In this document: positions 25,191 to 36,130 of the stretch, piece by piece
Layout of the letters: each line of letters opens with the position of its first letter
Position numbering within the stretch: position 1 is the stretch's first letter
Made by a program: the position numbers and the translations under genes
Notes under the pieces: model-generated
What the model was told of the DNA's origin: nothing
What the model saw: the letters and a program-made list of their open reading frames with translations, nothing else
The model's database searches: none
Assembly (NCBI GenBank): GCA_036925085.1
Contig: JAUPFP010000012.1
Location: 4,517,960 to 4,581,959, forward strand
Reading direction: 5' to 3'
DNA: 64,000 bases
Source: Brachycybe producta
Taxonomy: Eukaryota > Arthropoda > Diplopoda > Playtdesmida > Andrognathidae

Positions 25191-25217
25191 GTCACTGATA
25201 AACTGAGCGTCCACTAG

Positions 25218-25652
25218 GTCGGTGGGGCGGCGTGGCAAAACGGGTCAAACGGGCCAGAGCCACTTTGGAAAAGGTCTGGGACTTGTTGAAGTCGGCGCCA
25301 CGCCGCTCCTCCTTACCGGCCCAATGAACGGGAGATCCGATCGGAATTCATCGGGTTCGAGACAATCTTCGAATGTCCTCAGAGGGATTTGTAGTCAACC
25401 ACATGAGTCGTTATCAACCTATCAGCAGTCCAATTAGTTTCCGTTTTCGTACTTTCTCTTCCTCCTTTGCCTCTACCACTGCAGCCAAAAAAAAAACACT
25501 TCCTTATCGCTATTCATCATTGTCTACATAGATACTGCTAAAATGGTACACAAAGACCAACATGGTGGACCAGAATGGACGGGACGAAACTGACTCGCGC
25601 CACGCCGTAGTTCATAGTAGACGGACCTCCACGCCGCTTTGCCCCACCGAAC
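25218..25652. mobile_element. GC-richer TIR element
   Basis: GTCGGTGGGGCGGCGTGG (25219) and the inverted CCACGCCGC..GCCCCACCGAAC (25628-25652) are imperfect TIRs. Inner pieces GTCGGCGCCACGCCG and CGCGCCACGCCGTAG are also related. No transposase frame. Confidence 0.45.
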
Positions 25653-26045
25653 AATTGAGCACTTAGCTTTAGCTTCCAACCTGCAACCCATGGCGTCGTG
25701 ACAGTTAGAATCGTACCACACAAAAAAAAATCGTTCCAGCTGGATACAAGCTCTGTGTTTCACTTGAAATGAGTGAAGACACAAACGATTTTCTTTGTTG
25801 TTGCTGAAATGTATTTGATTGCATTGCATATTTTATTGACCTTTGTGATTGTAGCTTAAATTCAAATTATAGAATCACTGATTCAAATTTTCTAGTGTGA
25901 CTCATTTTTTATGCAGACATTTTTTTCGATTGCTTAACTGAGGAATCTTACCGGATGCGATCCTTGTAGTTTCGACAAAAAGTGGTTCGCTTGCATTATT
26001 GCATATAAGGCACTTAATGTTTGTTTCACTTTTTTAAAGTCCTTA

Positions 26046-29000
26046 TCATAATTCGCACAGCGCCTTAAATGTACCTTGAAAAATTGTTCGTCGAAACAAT
26101 TTGTCGTAATAACAATAAAAGAAAAAGAGAATCCAAAACTGTGTGAAAAACAATAATTGAGTTAAAGCAATTCCTACAAATATAATCAAGCTTGGATCCA
26201 TTCCTTTCCAAGTGATGTAGAGACGAAGAAGACTGAAGGGGGTTGATAGAACACATATGATTACTGCTGAAATCACCAATGATCCTAGATTTAGTTCAGG
26301 TACCAGTGGTACTGGTTCGGTCCACTCTAGAAAAGAAAAAAAAAAAAGAAATGGTTTGCCATTTAACTGTTTGGAAGTGTTGATATACAAAGAGAAAGTA
26401 AATAGAACTCTTGATTATTTTCGGATCCAGAAACCACTTTAACAAAGAAATTGAAAATTCGTTAAAAACTTGGGTTGGGTTTTTTATGTTGATATTTCAA
26501 AATTACCGTGAAATACAGTATATTTTCTTCAGATATATTATATGAAGATTTTTTTTTAATTACATGTCACGTTAAGGCCTTCCTAGAGCTCAACAAACTT
26601 GTCTATGAAAATTAAAAAAATATTTCTGAAATACTGGTCGGGGTGGCAAGAAGTAAGATGCCGCCTGTGCTTAGGCGTCGATGTGCTGTGTGCGCCTGTA
26701 ATTTGTTTTAATTACACCATGCCCGCATCTCGTTTGATGATTAGCATTTCTGAAAACTATAACAGCTAGACACTTGTAATATTAGGTTCAACATTATTGT
26801 CTGATAAAGGATGTTATTAAATAATTACCCATACAATAAAAAAACTAGGGATGAGCCATTCGAATCCTCGAATCCCGCGAATCTTGAAAAATATTCGAGA
26901 TTCGAAAAGTCGAATCTTTGTGCTTTTTTGTCTTTCAAATTTTTTTCGAATCCTAATCTAAAAAAATATTAAAAATGTTGGTAGAATTAGTTTTAACTCC
27001 ATTGAAGTCCAATAGAAGCGTTCACTAACAAAACAATGGCGATTGTTGTAATTTCGGTGCTACCCCCGGATCGCCAATATCACCTTGTGTGACGACTCTT
27101 GAGTGCCACACTTGTTTTTTAATATTAATAATTTAATGTTTAATATTATTTCATTTATTTGTATCTTCTTAATGAATAATATAGGATTCTTATATGAAGG
27201 ATTCGTGAGATTCGAGAACCTTTTAGGATTCGGATTCAAGAAAATTTAGGATTCGTCCTACCTCTAAAAACATTTTCTAACAAGGTTCTTTACAAATAAA
27301 AAAAAAGCAGAAAATGTTTATAACAACAGCTCTGGTATAATATATTATTAATGCACACGTTTAGTAGGGCCTATTGATAGCATTTCATTCTGATGCTTTC
27401 GTGGAAACTATTTTTAAATGTAGTTTTCAAAGTTCAATAATTTTCTAATTATAATGACTAAAGGGTAGTACACACCGGGATGCTTTGTTGCGGGGCTGAA
27501 TCGCTTCTGTTGCGATTCTGTCCCACAACAATGTTGAAATGTTGCGGGGCTGAATCGCAGCAGCTCATATTCATGTTTTTTGAGTCCCATCGAAATGGGG
27601 AAACATTTCAACATTGTTGCTGGAAATTTCATGGTATGGGGACGCGTCTTTTGAATCTTTTTCAGTGGTCCACGTCGTTTTTTTAAGTCTAGTACTAGAC
27701 TTAAAAAAAGATGTGGACCACTGAAAATATTGTTAAACTAATTGAAAACCTTCTGTATAAATTGTGTTTGTGGGGAGTTATGGTCTTCTGATTACAATGG
27801 TAACTAAAAGAAATGAAATTTAGAAATCTTGCCCCATCTTCCAATTTCAGGTTGTCCAAAAGGGTTAAACCGAATGTGCTCTCAGCTGAGAAGAGCTTGT
27901 GTGCCCACCACCGTTTCTACTTTATTTGCCCCTCTTTATGAATGACCGTGTAGGACCATATTGCAAGGGCCACTTCCGCTGGTGATATTTACATGGTGAA
28001 AGCCAGAAGGAGGAAGACACACTTGAGTGTAGGTGTGGACACGGAACAATGTTGCGATTCTGCCCCACAACATTGAATCGGAGCAGTCCCGCAACAAAGA
28101 ATCCGGTGTGTACTAGGCTTTACACGTTTTTAACCAATGTAAACAACTATAATCATCAATTTTATTAATAATCTGGTCAACTATAATTCTGGAAGTATTT
28201 TCCAATCTTTATTTATTTACACGGAAAGATGTATTGCGTTTTTGCTAAATATCTTAAAAAGTGAAATTCAGGGAGATTTCTTAATTTCCTAATATCGCAC
28301 CTCGGCTGGAAGAGTAGCACAACTAAAAAAAACATTTTTTTTTTGGGGGGGGGGGTCCATCTGGCCTACTTTACTGAGCTTTTTAAGTACAAAAACCGTT
28401 TTAACTATTCAGAATATCTTTTTATTTGGCTTCCGTAAAGTTACAATAGATTGAGATAGAAAAAAAAAATGCAGCTTTAAAAAACTCACAAAAATTGTTT
28501 TTTTTTAGTTGTGCCACGCTGCTAGCCGAGGTGCAATATGTTCTAAAATTTCAAATGTGTAGCTTCACATGTTCGTTGTTAACCTTATTGTGCGCCTTTG
28601 CTTATGTGCCGCACCCATTTAAACATCTTTGACAACGACACGGTGAAAGAAATGTCATAGTTTTATTATGACCTTTTTAAGGCTTGCCCTGCTTCATTCA
28701 GTAGAATTAAACCTGAATTATTAGTATAGGGGAGGGGGGGGAGCCGGATTTCAACGACCAAGGATTACGTGGCCAGTACGTGCCAATTGAACAAAAAAAA
28801 ATGTGGTGGTTTTTAACGAAATGATTTTATCTTTTTGATAACGCAAAATTGTTAATTTAAAATTGCCATAAAACATTTGTCTTTAAAGGTGTTAATATAA
28901 ATTTATTTTAAGTATGTTCCTCTTGGCTCTTCCAGTTTTTAAAATGCTTTTCAATTCCTTGTAAAAGTTGGTTCTGAACATCTTAAGTAAAGGTGGAAGT

Positions 29001-29851
29001 TCTTCGAACAAAAACACCCACTCCAGGACAAAAACAATGTTACCACTTAGGTCTATTGGAGATTCTTCTGGCACTGTTTTTAATCGATGTGACGGTGGCA
29101 GTGGCGTCGTCGACTTCTTTGGTTCGACACGAGGTTGCGATGGTCCGATGACACCCTTCATTTTCTCCTGATGTATCCGAGAAGCGTTGACCGAGCGCCA
29201 ATTTAATTGATAAAGGTTAATTTTTCTCACGTGAACTCCTGTGTATACACTTGAAATAAAAACAAATAGTGAGGGTAAAATTGAGGCTAAGATTGTTTCC
29301 AGTGTAAAGAAAGTGTGGGTGACACTGTAGGAAGAGGGCAGATGCACACAACTGTCATCATGAATTCCAGTGACAAACAAGGTGTACGTTGAAATGACAA
29401 CCGGAAACATGAGAAGTGACCACACCCAACGTTTCTTTCTTTGTTTGGTAAAGATTTCCAAGTGTTTGACCGGATTCGTCACGTAGAAGGCAACCTCGAC
29501 CGAGAATCCAAATGCAAACAAGATAGAAATCAGTTCCGAAACACGAGTCACATAAGTTTCCACTTCGCACCATTCATCTCGAGATGACATGTCCAAAAAA
29601 TGCCACGTGTTTAAAAAATCCACTGCGAGCATCACATTGAAAACACACTGAGAAACAGATATGATAATAAAATAGATACTTGACCAATGTTTGTGAAATT
29701 TGGAAAAGCCAAACAAGAGTCCATAAGCTATATTTCCAAGAGTTCCAACACATATAACAAAGGGAACATAATATCCATCCACGAATAATATTGTTTTAAA
29801 ATGATTTGTAAAGACATCCATTGTCTCTCTTTTTTTTAGTTTTTGCTTCAA
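26046..29851 (-). CDS. Rhodopsin-like G-protein-coupled receptor, two exons
   Basis: Exon 1 (29851-29044) encodes five transmembrane helices: TM1 about residues 28-50, TM2 58-80, TM3 95-125, TM4 141-163 and TM5 180-206. Cys95 at the start of TM3 and Cys168 in extracellular loop 2 form the usual class A disulfide pair. The DRY site is replaced by YVTNPVKHLEIF. Exon 2 (26326-26046) begins after a strong acceptor (pyrimidine tract ending CTTTTCTAG) and encodes TM6 (about 284-309, with CVLSTPF) and TM7 (about 315-343), then helix 8 (YYDKLFRR). Joining donor GTAACA after 29044 to 26326 keeps phase and gives 362 residues, a normal GPCR length. An alternative donor (GTGTCA, about 110 bp earlier) also keeps phase. 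NPxxY is not conserved. A peptide receptor is likely but the ligand is unknown. The 2.7-kb intron carries repeats. Without splicing exon 1 would read on to 28892 and end with one hydrophobic segment. Confidence 0.7.
26846..27266. mobile_element. Degraded TIR element with GATTCGAATC-rich ends
   Basis: CTAGGGATGAGCCATTCGAATCC (26845) and GGATTCGTCCTACCTCTA (ending about 27266) are imperfect inverted ends, with ATTCGAGATTCG-type repeats internally. Lies in the GPCR intron. Confidence 0.45.
27466..28120. mobile_element. Palindromic family P element
   Basis: TAGTACACACCGGGATGCTTTG (27466) and CCGGTGTGTACTAGGC (ending about 28117) are TIRs, followed inward by TTGCGGGGCTGAATCGC and its complement. 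The centre (27661-27725) is itself a near-perfect palindrome around GTCTAGTACTAGAC with CAGTGGTCCAC arms. No transposase. Lies in the GPCR intron. Confidence 0.75.
28296..28534. mobile_element. Small TIR element (MITE)
   Basis: CGCACCTCGGCTGGAAGAG..GCACAACTAAAAAAAA (28296) and the inverted TTTTTTTTAGTTGTGCCACG..AGCCGAGGTGC (ending 28534). About 40-bp arms, no ORF. Confidence 0.7.
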
Positions 29852-29879
29852 TTACTTACACTGTTGTGTGCAATGCTTG

Positions 29880-31815
29880 CAAAATGAAATGAATTATTTC
29901 AACAACCCTCTTACTGAACCACATGTTTGCTTATTTAGAACTTTGTTATCTGGTAATCATTCGTACTTTGATACACACAGTTATGTTACAGATGGGAAGT
30001 TTATGCAATAGGTTAACTGTGAACAGTTTACTTCATCATATAGTCTGGCTTGATGCACGTAAATCTTACTACTGATTGTAACTGTGTCTCTCTGCGTGTA
30101 CAAAGTTTGGCACACATACATTTTTTTTTAGATTGAGGCTACTTACAGGGTGTTGTAATAAATGAAGAAAACAAGACTGTGTAAACAGCATTTAAACACA
30201 TGTGTAACAATAAAGAGAAACTATATGAATTTAGGTTTGTATATTATGTGCGATGAAGTACATAAAAACGAGAAATGTTTTTTTTTTAATGAGATATAAA
30301 AACAATGGTGATTCTCTTCCTGTATATAATGTACGTTGCGTCATTATTTTTTTTTTCTCTCCCACTTTCTCTAAATAAAATTTCACAACAGGACATATGT
30401 CACAATAATTGTGGAAATGAGATAGGTAGACAAGTATAATGAATCAACTGATTTGCAGGTGTACTGACATTAGGTAATAAAATAATCATGTTTTGACTGC
30501 AGTTTCATTTGGAAATTGCTTGAAAGAATGTATCTATTTTATGATATTTTTTTCTAGAAGTCGTTTGAAAACTTCTAATGTAATAATAATAAATGTGTTT
30601 AATGTGTAGGAGCAGCGTACAATTTGTATTTGTTCTATTGAGCCTTGTGTTGAGACGCATAATGAGTAATATGCATCATAAATTGACTCATGAGATGGCC
30701 TGTTTCTATTATGTCAAAATTTTCAAAATATAAAGTGAAAATTGAGTTTGATCTAGTGGAAACAGGGTGGTTGGTTGTTTCAAATGAAGCCGGTGTGCTG
30801 CTTTTATAGGGTGTGTTTGTGAGCATTGTGTCTGAGGGTGTGTGTGTTATCTGTTTGTATTTTAATTTAGTTTATTTAAATCACCTGATTTAAATAAAAC
30901 TTAAAAAAATGGTATTTTTGGTTTTTTAGTATTTAAAAAGGGAAATTTCTTTTGTATTTTTTTTAAATAATATACTTTATTAACTTATAATTATGCAGTA
31001 GATAATATAATTTGTTTAAACTTATAATTAAAGTAACTGTTACAGTTATAAAATTAATAAATTGTAAGCATGTATTATTTATATTTGAATAGTTGTACAT
31101 GATAAAGATTTTCAGGAAGTAGACTTATATTTTTAAAATAAAGGATTCCCCGAATCGTTTATTTAAAACTTTTACCATTTTAAAAATTGAACTTTTTTTT
31201 CTTGAATTTATTGATTTAAATCTTAAAAATCCAGCTTTAAACAAAATAAATTTATTTTTTTGTTATTTAATCAAATACGTTTGACTACATGGTTGATTTT
31301 GTGTTGTATTTTAATTTCTTTCCATGCAATTAGGATTGCATTTGAAAACACATGTTAAAGACTTGTTGTTTATGGTGGGAGACTATTGCAGCACTGACTG
31401 CCAGGCTGGCAGTTTAAACAACTCATTAGCCCTTATAAAATGCATGCGGCAATATATGAAGCAATGTTAACAATGTTTGAAGCCTTGTTTAGACGGTGCC
31501 TTTTTCATGGAACAGTAAGTTACAAGATGCAAGAAACCTTGGAAAGGTATTCTGCATACTACATGCTTCTTCCTGTTTATGGGTTATTCATGGGCACTGC
31601 AGCGGTAAGCTTTGCCTGAAAATTGATACACGCGACCAAATGTCAAGAAAAAACAGGCACCAATCTACACCTAATCAAGCATAAGCCTGCGTATGTGTTG
31701 CTAATGCCATTGGCCCATTGCATGTGACACTCTGCCTCTAGTTACATGGGGTCGAATTTAAAAGCATCCTGAAGAGTAATTGTATACTAAGTAGCTTGTT
31801 CTCAAATAGATACAT
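29880..31815. other. AT-rich stretch without recognised genes
   Basis: I find no exon, RNA gene or element ends that I can support upstream of the GPCR start to 31815. The short frames at 30635-30826 and 31496-31684 lack protein signatures. Confidence 0.5.
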
Positions 31816-31818
31816 ATA

Positions 31819-32545
31819 CCTAGTACACACCTGATAATTTAAATGCATTTAAATAATAAACGTGTTCTACAGAGCCCTGTGAAGGGCAAACAAACAATAT
31901 GTCGAATTCAATTTATTCAGTTAATAATCTGAAAATATTGAGTTAATACTTAAATATAATATAGAAACTATTGACAAAATAATGATTTAATTTTTTTTTA
32001 TATTATTATTTTTTAATATGAACTATGACAGATAGTCTCTATTCGAAACATCAGCCATTGTATTTTCTAATTTTTTTTTTAATTATATTTATAATAAAAA
32101 TGGCTTCTTTTTGATTCTACTCTTCCTTTTTTGGAATCTGGATTACAGACTGTTTTAAAAGAAATTTTATATTTTATATTGATTTAATATTTCAACTTAA
32201 AATATTAATAATAAAGTCAATTTTTATTTGGATTCATGTCCCATAACTGGATTCCGTGTAATTCACCTAAACACATTTAATTTGAATTTATTTAACTCAT
32301 GTGTGTACAAGGTATAATACCTTGTCCAGTCAAGGACATGAATCAAATAAAAACTGACTTCATTATTAATATTTAAAATTGAAATACTAAATCAATATTT
32401 TGTCAATAGTTTAAGTATTAACTCAATATTTTCAGATTATTAACTGAATAAATTGAATTCGATATATTGTTGTTTGCCCTTCACGGAGCTCTGTAGAACA
32501 CGTTTATTATTTAAATGCATTTAAATTATCAGGTGTGTACTAGGG
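31819..32545. repeat. Fold-back element with about 180-bp arms
   Basis: ACCTAGTACACACCTGATAA (31818) through AATATTGAGTTAATACTTAA is repeated inverted at 32370-32545 with few mismatches; the right end reads TTATCAGGTGTGTACTAGGGG. A fragment of the same unit is at 50680-50870. Confidence 0.8.
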
Positions 32546-32549
32546 GTAA

Positions 32550-33365
32550 GGGTGTATTTGTGTACGTGCATTTAGCTTATCTATGGCTCAACAGAACATC
32601 TTGAAAGAAAGTGCAGGTTCTCTCATGATGCCGATAAGGTGTAAAATATTCAATTAAAATATACTACCCAAGTCAAATCTGAATTCTCATGTACATGTTT
32701 TTTTTGTATAATAACCCCAAAAAATGGATAAAGAGGTGCTACGTTAGAAGAAAATGTTGCAACACTTAACACACTCTGTATTAATACCAATATGAACTTG
32801 CACACTAATTATTAGTTCATTGGAAGATGAGAACTCAATTGAAAGAGTGATGTTAGACCTTGTGAAATAATTCTGACATATTCATGTTTGACAGTTTTAG
32901 AAACTGTTGTTAAGAGAGACATGTATTTTGATAAAGAAAAAGGATAAAAAAATACTTTAGGGGGTATTAGGAGGGGGTGAGTGTTATCCTTACATGTAAA
33001 GAATATATAAGTAATATTATCATCTTCAATTTAGGTCCTAATTGAAAATAATTGCGGTTGAGATGAACATTTTTTTTTCCTTGTTCGCCATCACCTCGTT
33101 TTCAAAGTGGCTTCTTTCGTTAAGTTGTTGTAATTTGGCTGCTTTTATTATTTCAACAAGTTTTAATCTGATGTTATATGTTAAATTAATATAAGCCTTA
33201 TATTAATGTTTGAAAGTGGTAATAACTTAACAGTGAAGGTTAGTCTTTCAATATCATATCTTAGACCACATTCATAAACTAAAACACTTACAAAACAAAT
33301 TGCTGTGTTTAATGTAACCATATTTTTTTTCACGTACACACAAAACTTTCTTTATGTTATCATTG
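32550..33365. other. No recognised feature
   Basis: AT-rich sequence; nothing supported on either strand. Confidence 0.4.
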
Positions 33366-33369
33366 TGGT

Positions 33370-33830
33370 AATTTACAAAAATACTACATTCACAATTACA
33401 ATTACAATTAGTACTCTGCTAGCAACCAAATAGGCCTATGGCAGAAGGACATCAAAGTCCACATGCAGCATTAAGTATTGTCAAGCACATATATAAAAAC
33501 AAAATGAATATACAAATGTCAATCCCACAAAACAAAATTATCCCCATTCACCATTCACCTGCCTCAGGAAGAGAGTTCCATTGTCTTATAACTCTAGGAA
33601 AAAAAGACCAATAATATGAATCTGTCCTAGCAAAAATCTCCCTAATTTTCCTGGAGTGGTCAGCCCTGCCCATGTATACATTAGTGCTTTATGAATATCA
33701 CTGGACTGTGGTTTAGGACAATCACCACGTGTAATTTTTCCAAACAATTTCAAACTTAACTCAGCCCTGCGATGTGCCAAACTATGCCATTGTAGCACTG
33801 ACAGCATCTCAGTGACTAATTAGTAATTAC
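33370..33830 (-). mobile_element. LINE 3' end fragment
   Basis: The minus strand carries the typical C-terminus of a CR1/Jockey-like LINE reverse transcriptase: VTEMLSVLQWHSLAHRRAEL, then after frame shifts SYYWSFFPRVIRQWNSLPE. The 3' UTR-like part is 33370-33540. Frames are broken. It matches the fragment at 62400-63780 (same order of blocks). Confidence 0.75.
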
Positions 33831-34189
33831 TAGAACAACCACAGTTATGGATTTTTTTAATCAAAAGGACTATATGTGGGGCGAGAGTTTTATAGTTGAC
33901 ATATTTTTGTTCTAACTGACGATTAGAAAATTCTTGCCTCTAATAAGTATTTTTTTATTAATTGAGGCATGTTACACAATATGACTTATCTCGCAAGAAG
34001 TGTCAAAATATGTTCATCTACACAGACTTCACATCTAATGCATATAGGTAGACCTACTCATATCACAAGACAATTAAAAATAAAGGTTCATGGACTCTGT
34101 GGAGCCTGCGTAGGAGGGACATAATTTGTGAAATGAAGATTTGTGTATACTGACAGTGTTATCTTGTATGCTTCAGGAACTAAAATGGG

Positions 34190-34490
34190 GAAACATTAGC
34201 AGGCTGATGAAATAACCAAAGCCCTTACCCTTTTCGGACGTTTGGCAGATGATAATATTGCCATACTTAATGACGTGTTAAATGCACATCCTCGTAAGGG
34301 AAGACACGGGCATTCAAAGACTTTAAAAGAATTAATGGCTAGAATTGATGCATATTTTTGGTCTTTGCCCCCCTCCCCCGAATGTCATTAGACTATGGAA
34401 TTCTCTTCCAGTTGATAGTTCTTTGTTAGGACAAATGTTTCATACCAATAAAAATCAAATAAAAATAGAAATTAAAATGAGATAACTTTT
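34190..34490 (+). mobile_element. LINE 3' end fragment, plus strand
   Basis: Plus-strand pieces GHSKTLKELMARIDAYFWSL and, after a frame shift, NVIRLWNSLPVDSSL form the usual LINE C-terminus (DAYFWS, then RLWNSLP), followed by a stop at about 34482. A more diverged family than the one at 33370. Confidence 0.65.
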
Positions 34491-34499
34491 ATGCAAAAA

Positions 34500-35340
34500 A
34501 TTAATTAAATTTACAAAACATTTAATAGCTAATGTATATTAGCAGGAAACAGTCAATTAAAATGACTGGGTTTAAAACTGATTGTGTAAATGTGTGATGT
34601 TTTTAAAGAATAACAGTATAACTTAGTTACAACTTACCCAAGAAATCGCTTGCCTGTGATTGCTAGAATCAGGTGATTACCTCACTATCAGTGTGTAAGT
34701 TGTGCAGTAAGTGTTGTTAAAAATATTCCATTTTATGAGAAAATTAAATTTTCTGCAAAATGTTTTTGCTCATCCTGTAACAGATTTAGATACAATAGAA
34801 AACTTTTATTAAAATTAGAATTTGAAACATGCTCAGTTATATAATAAAAACATGTATTAGAAAAACTAATAATCACTTAGCAAAAGTCTAGACACAGGAT
34901 AATATTATTATAAGTCAAATTCACTATAAAAACACAAGAGTCCATTGTAATATCAAAGATGATAAAAAGTCTCACTTATAATAACAATAACAAATTCAAG
35001 ACATGAAACTTTTTCTAATATTTTTTATGACAAAAAAGTGTTTTTTTTCCTGAAACACATTAAAAATTCAAGTCATGTTCAATGACATTCACTAGACATT
35101 AATAAAAAATATTTTACAATTCTTAACTTTTAATTTTTTTAATTATATTCCAATATAACACTCAATAAAAAATTCTATAGTCTAGCAAATAACAATTTAA
35201 CTTTTTAACAGACTTATTAAAATTCTAAACATACAAAACAAAAGAAGATATTAAAAATTGCAACAACAAAAATTGTAAGACATGAATACAAAGTTTATCA
35301 AAACTTTTCCATAGCATCTTGGTTTTTTTAGTTTTAATTT
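34500..35340. other. AT-rich stretch, nothing supported
   Basis: No protein-like frame or element ends are visible between the LINE fragment and the TATA boxes at 35350. Confidence 0.4.
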
Positions 35341-35349
35341 ATGATAAAA

Positions 35350-35373
35350 AGGATATATAAAAGGATATATAAA
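35350..35373 (+). promoter_or_regulatory. Doubled TATA box
   Basis: Two copies of GGATATATAAAA 12 bp apart, ending about 20 bp before the first downstream ATG (35390). Confidence 0.45.
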
Positions 35374-35389
35374 AAGCTGACAATTTCAA

Positions 35390-35949
35390 ATGAAAAACCA
35401 TAAAATCACCATGCCGAGAATCATGCAAGCTTCTCGCAGTGAAAATCCTGTGTGGGTAATTAGTACAATTGCTGCTAATGCCCATATATATAGCCCCATA
35501 TATAGCATCAGACATCAAGGAGCAACTACAACAAATGAAGGACTCATCACGAAACTAACTGGAAATGAAGAATTAATGTTCAAGCAAATCAACATGTATG
35601 TGGTAAACTCAATTAAAAACATCAATGATCTACTAGATCATTTGATGTTAACGGATGACTTATACTTCTTCATCAATCAAAAATAGCAATGAAAGCAAAA
35701 GAACTGGGTAAGTTTTTAATATTAATTTTTTAAAAAATATTTTTTTAATCTTGTTTTTTTTATTTCAGAATTTTAAATCCTCACAGGATTCAAAAGAAGC
35801 TGACACTTCTTCAAAAATTGTATGGACAGCTAGGATGTTACAAGGAAATAACAATCTACTCACTCCAGGCAGCAGCTGAAATGATTTCGTCTATCAAAGA
35901 TCAGCAGGAGAAAATAAAAAACAAGGTCGAAGGGCAATTTCATCGCTAG
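35390..35949 (+). CDS. Small two-exon candidate gene, unknown function
   Basis: An intron at 35708-35768 has a consensus donor (CTGG/GTAAGT) and acceptor (TTTTATTTCAG). Joining the ATG at 35655 (exon 35655-35707) to 35769-35949 gives an open frame of 77 residues. Its second exon is helical and charged, with coiled-coil-like character (KKLTLLQKLYGQL, ISSIKDQQEKIKNK), ending in TAG. A separate 98-codon frame from 35390 to 35686 (with MFKQINMYVVNSIKNINDLL) ends just before the donor and lies in a different frame. Either it is the first ORF of the transcript, or the two were once continuous and have shifted. A doubled TATA box sits just upstream. I do not recognise either product. The TATA plus intron signals argue for a real transcript. 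Confidence 0.4.
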
Positions 35950-36063
35950 AAAAAAATGTTAACATTTGAAATTAAAAATGTTTGTTTCATTAAAATTTTT
36001 AATTTTGAAAAAAAATTTATTGTATTTTCATTTCACATTTTAATACAGATTTATCACATACTT

Positions 36064-36130
36064 TTTATATACTACTGTTGTACAGCGTTACTTCAGAGAC
36101 AGATAGATACACCGACCTGGGATATTATAT
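36064..36130 (-). mobile_element. Helitron-like 5' end fragment
   Basis: Reverse complement CCAGGTCGGTG..GAAGTAACGCTGTACAAC matches CCAGGTCTGTG..GAGTAACGCTGTACAATC at 49545-49590. This is the left partner of a head-to-head pair whose centre now holds the RTE and gypsy insertions. Only about 60 bp are recognisable. Confidence 0.6.

Noticed and set aside
25524..25829. 101-codon minus frame
   Set aside because: Lies across the right end of a TIR element and has no recognisable signature.
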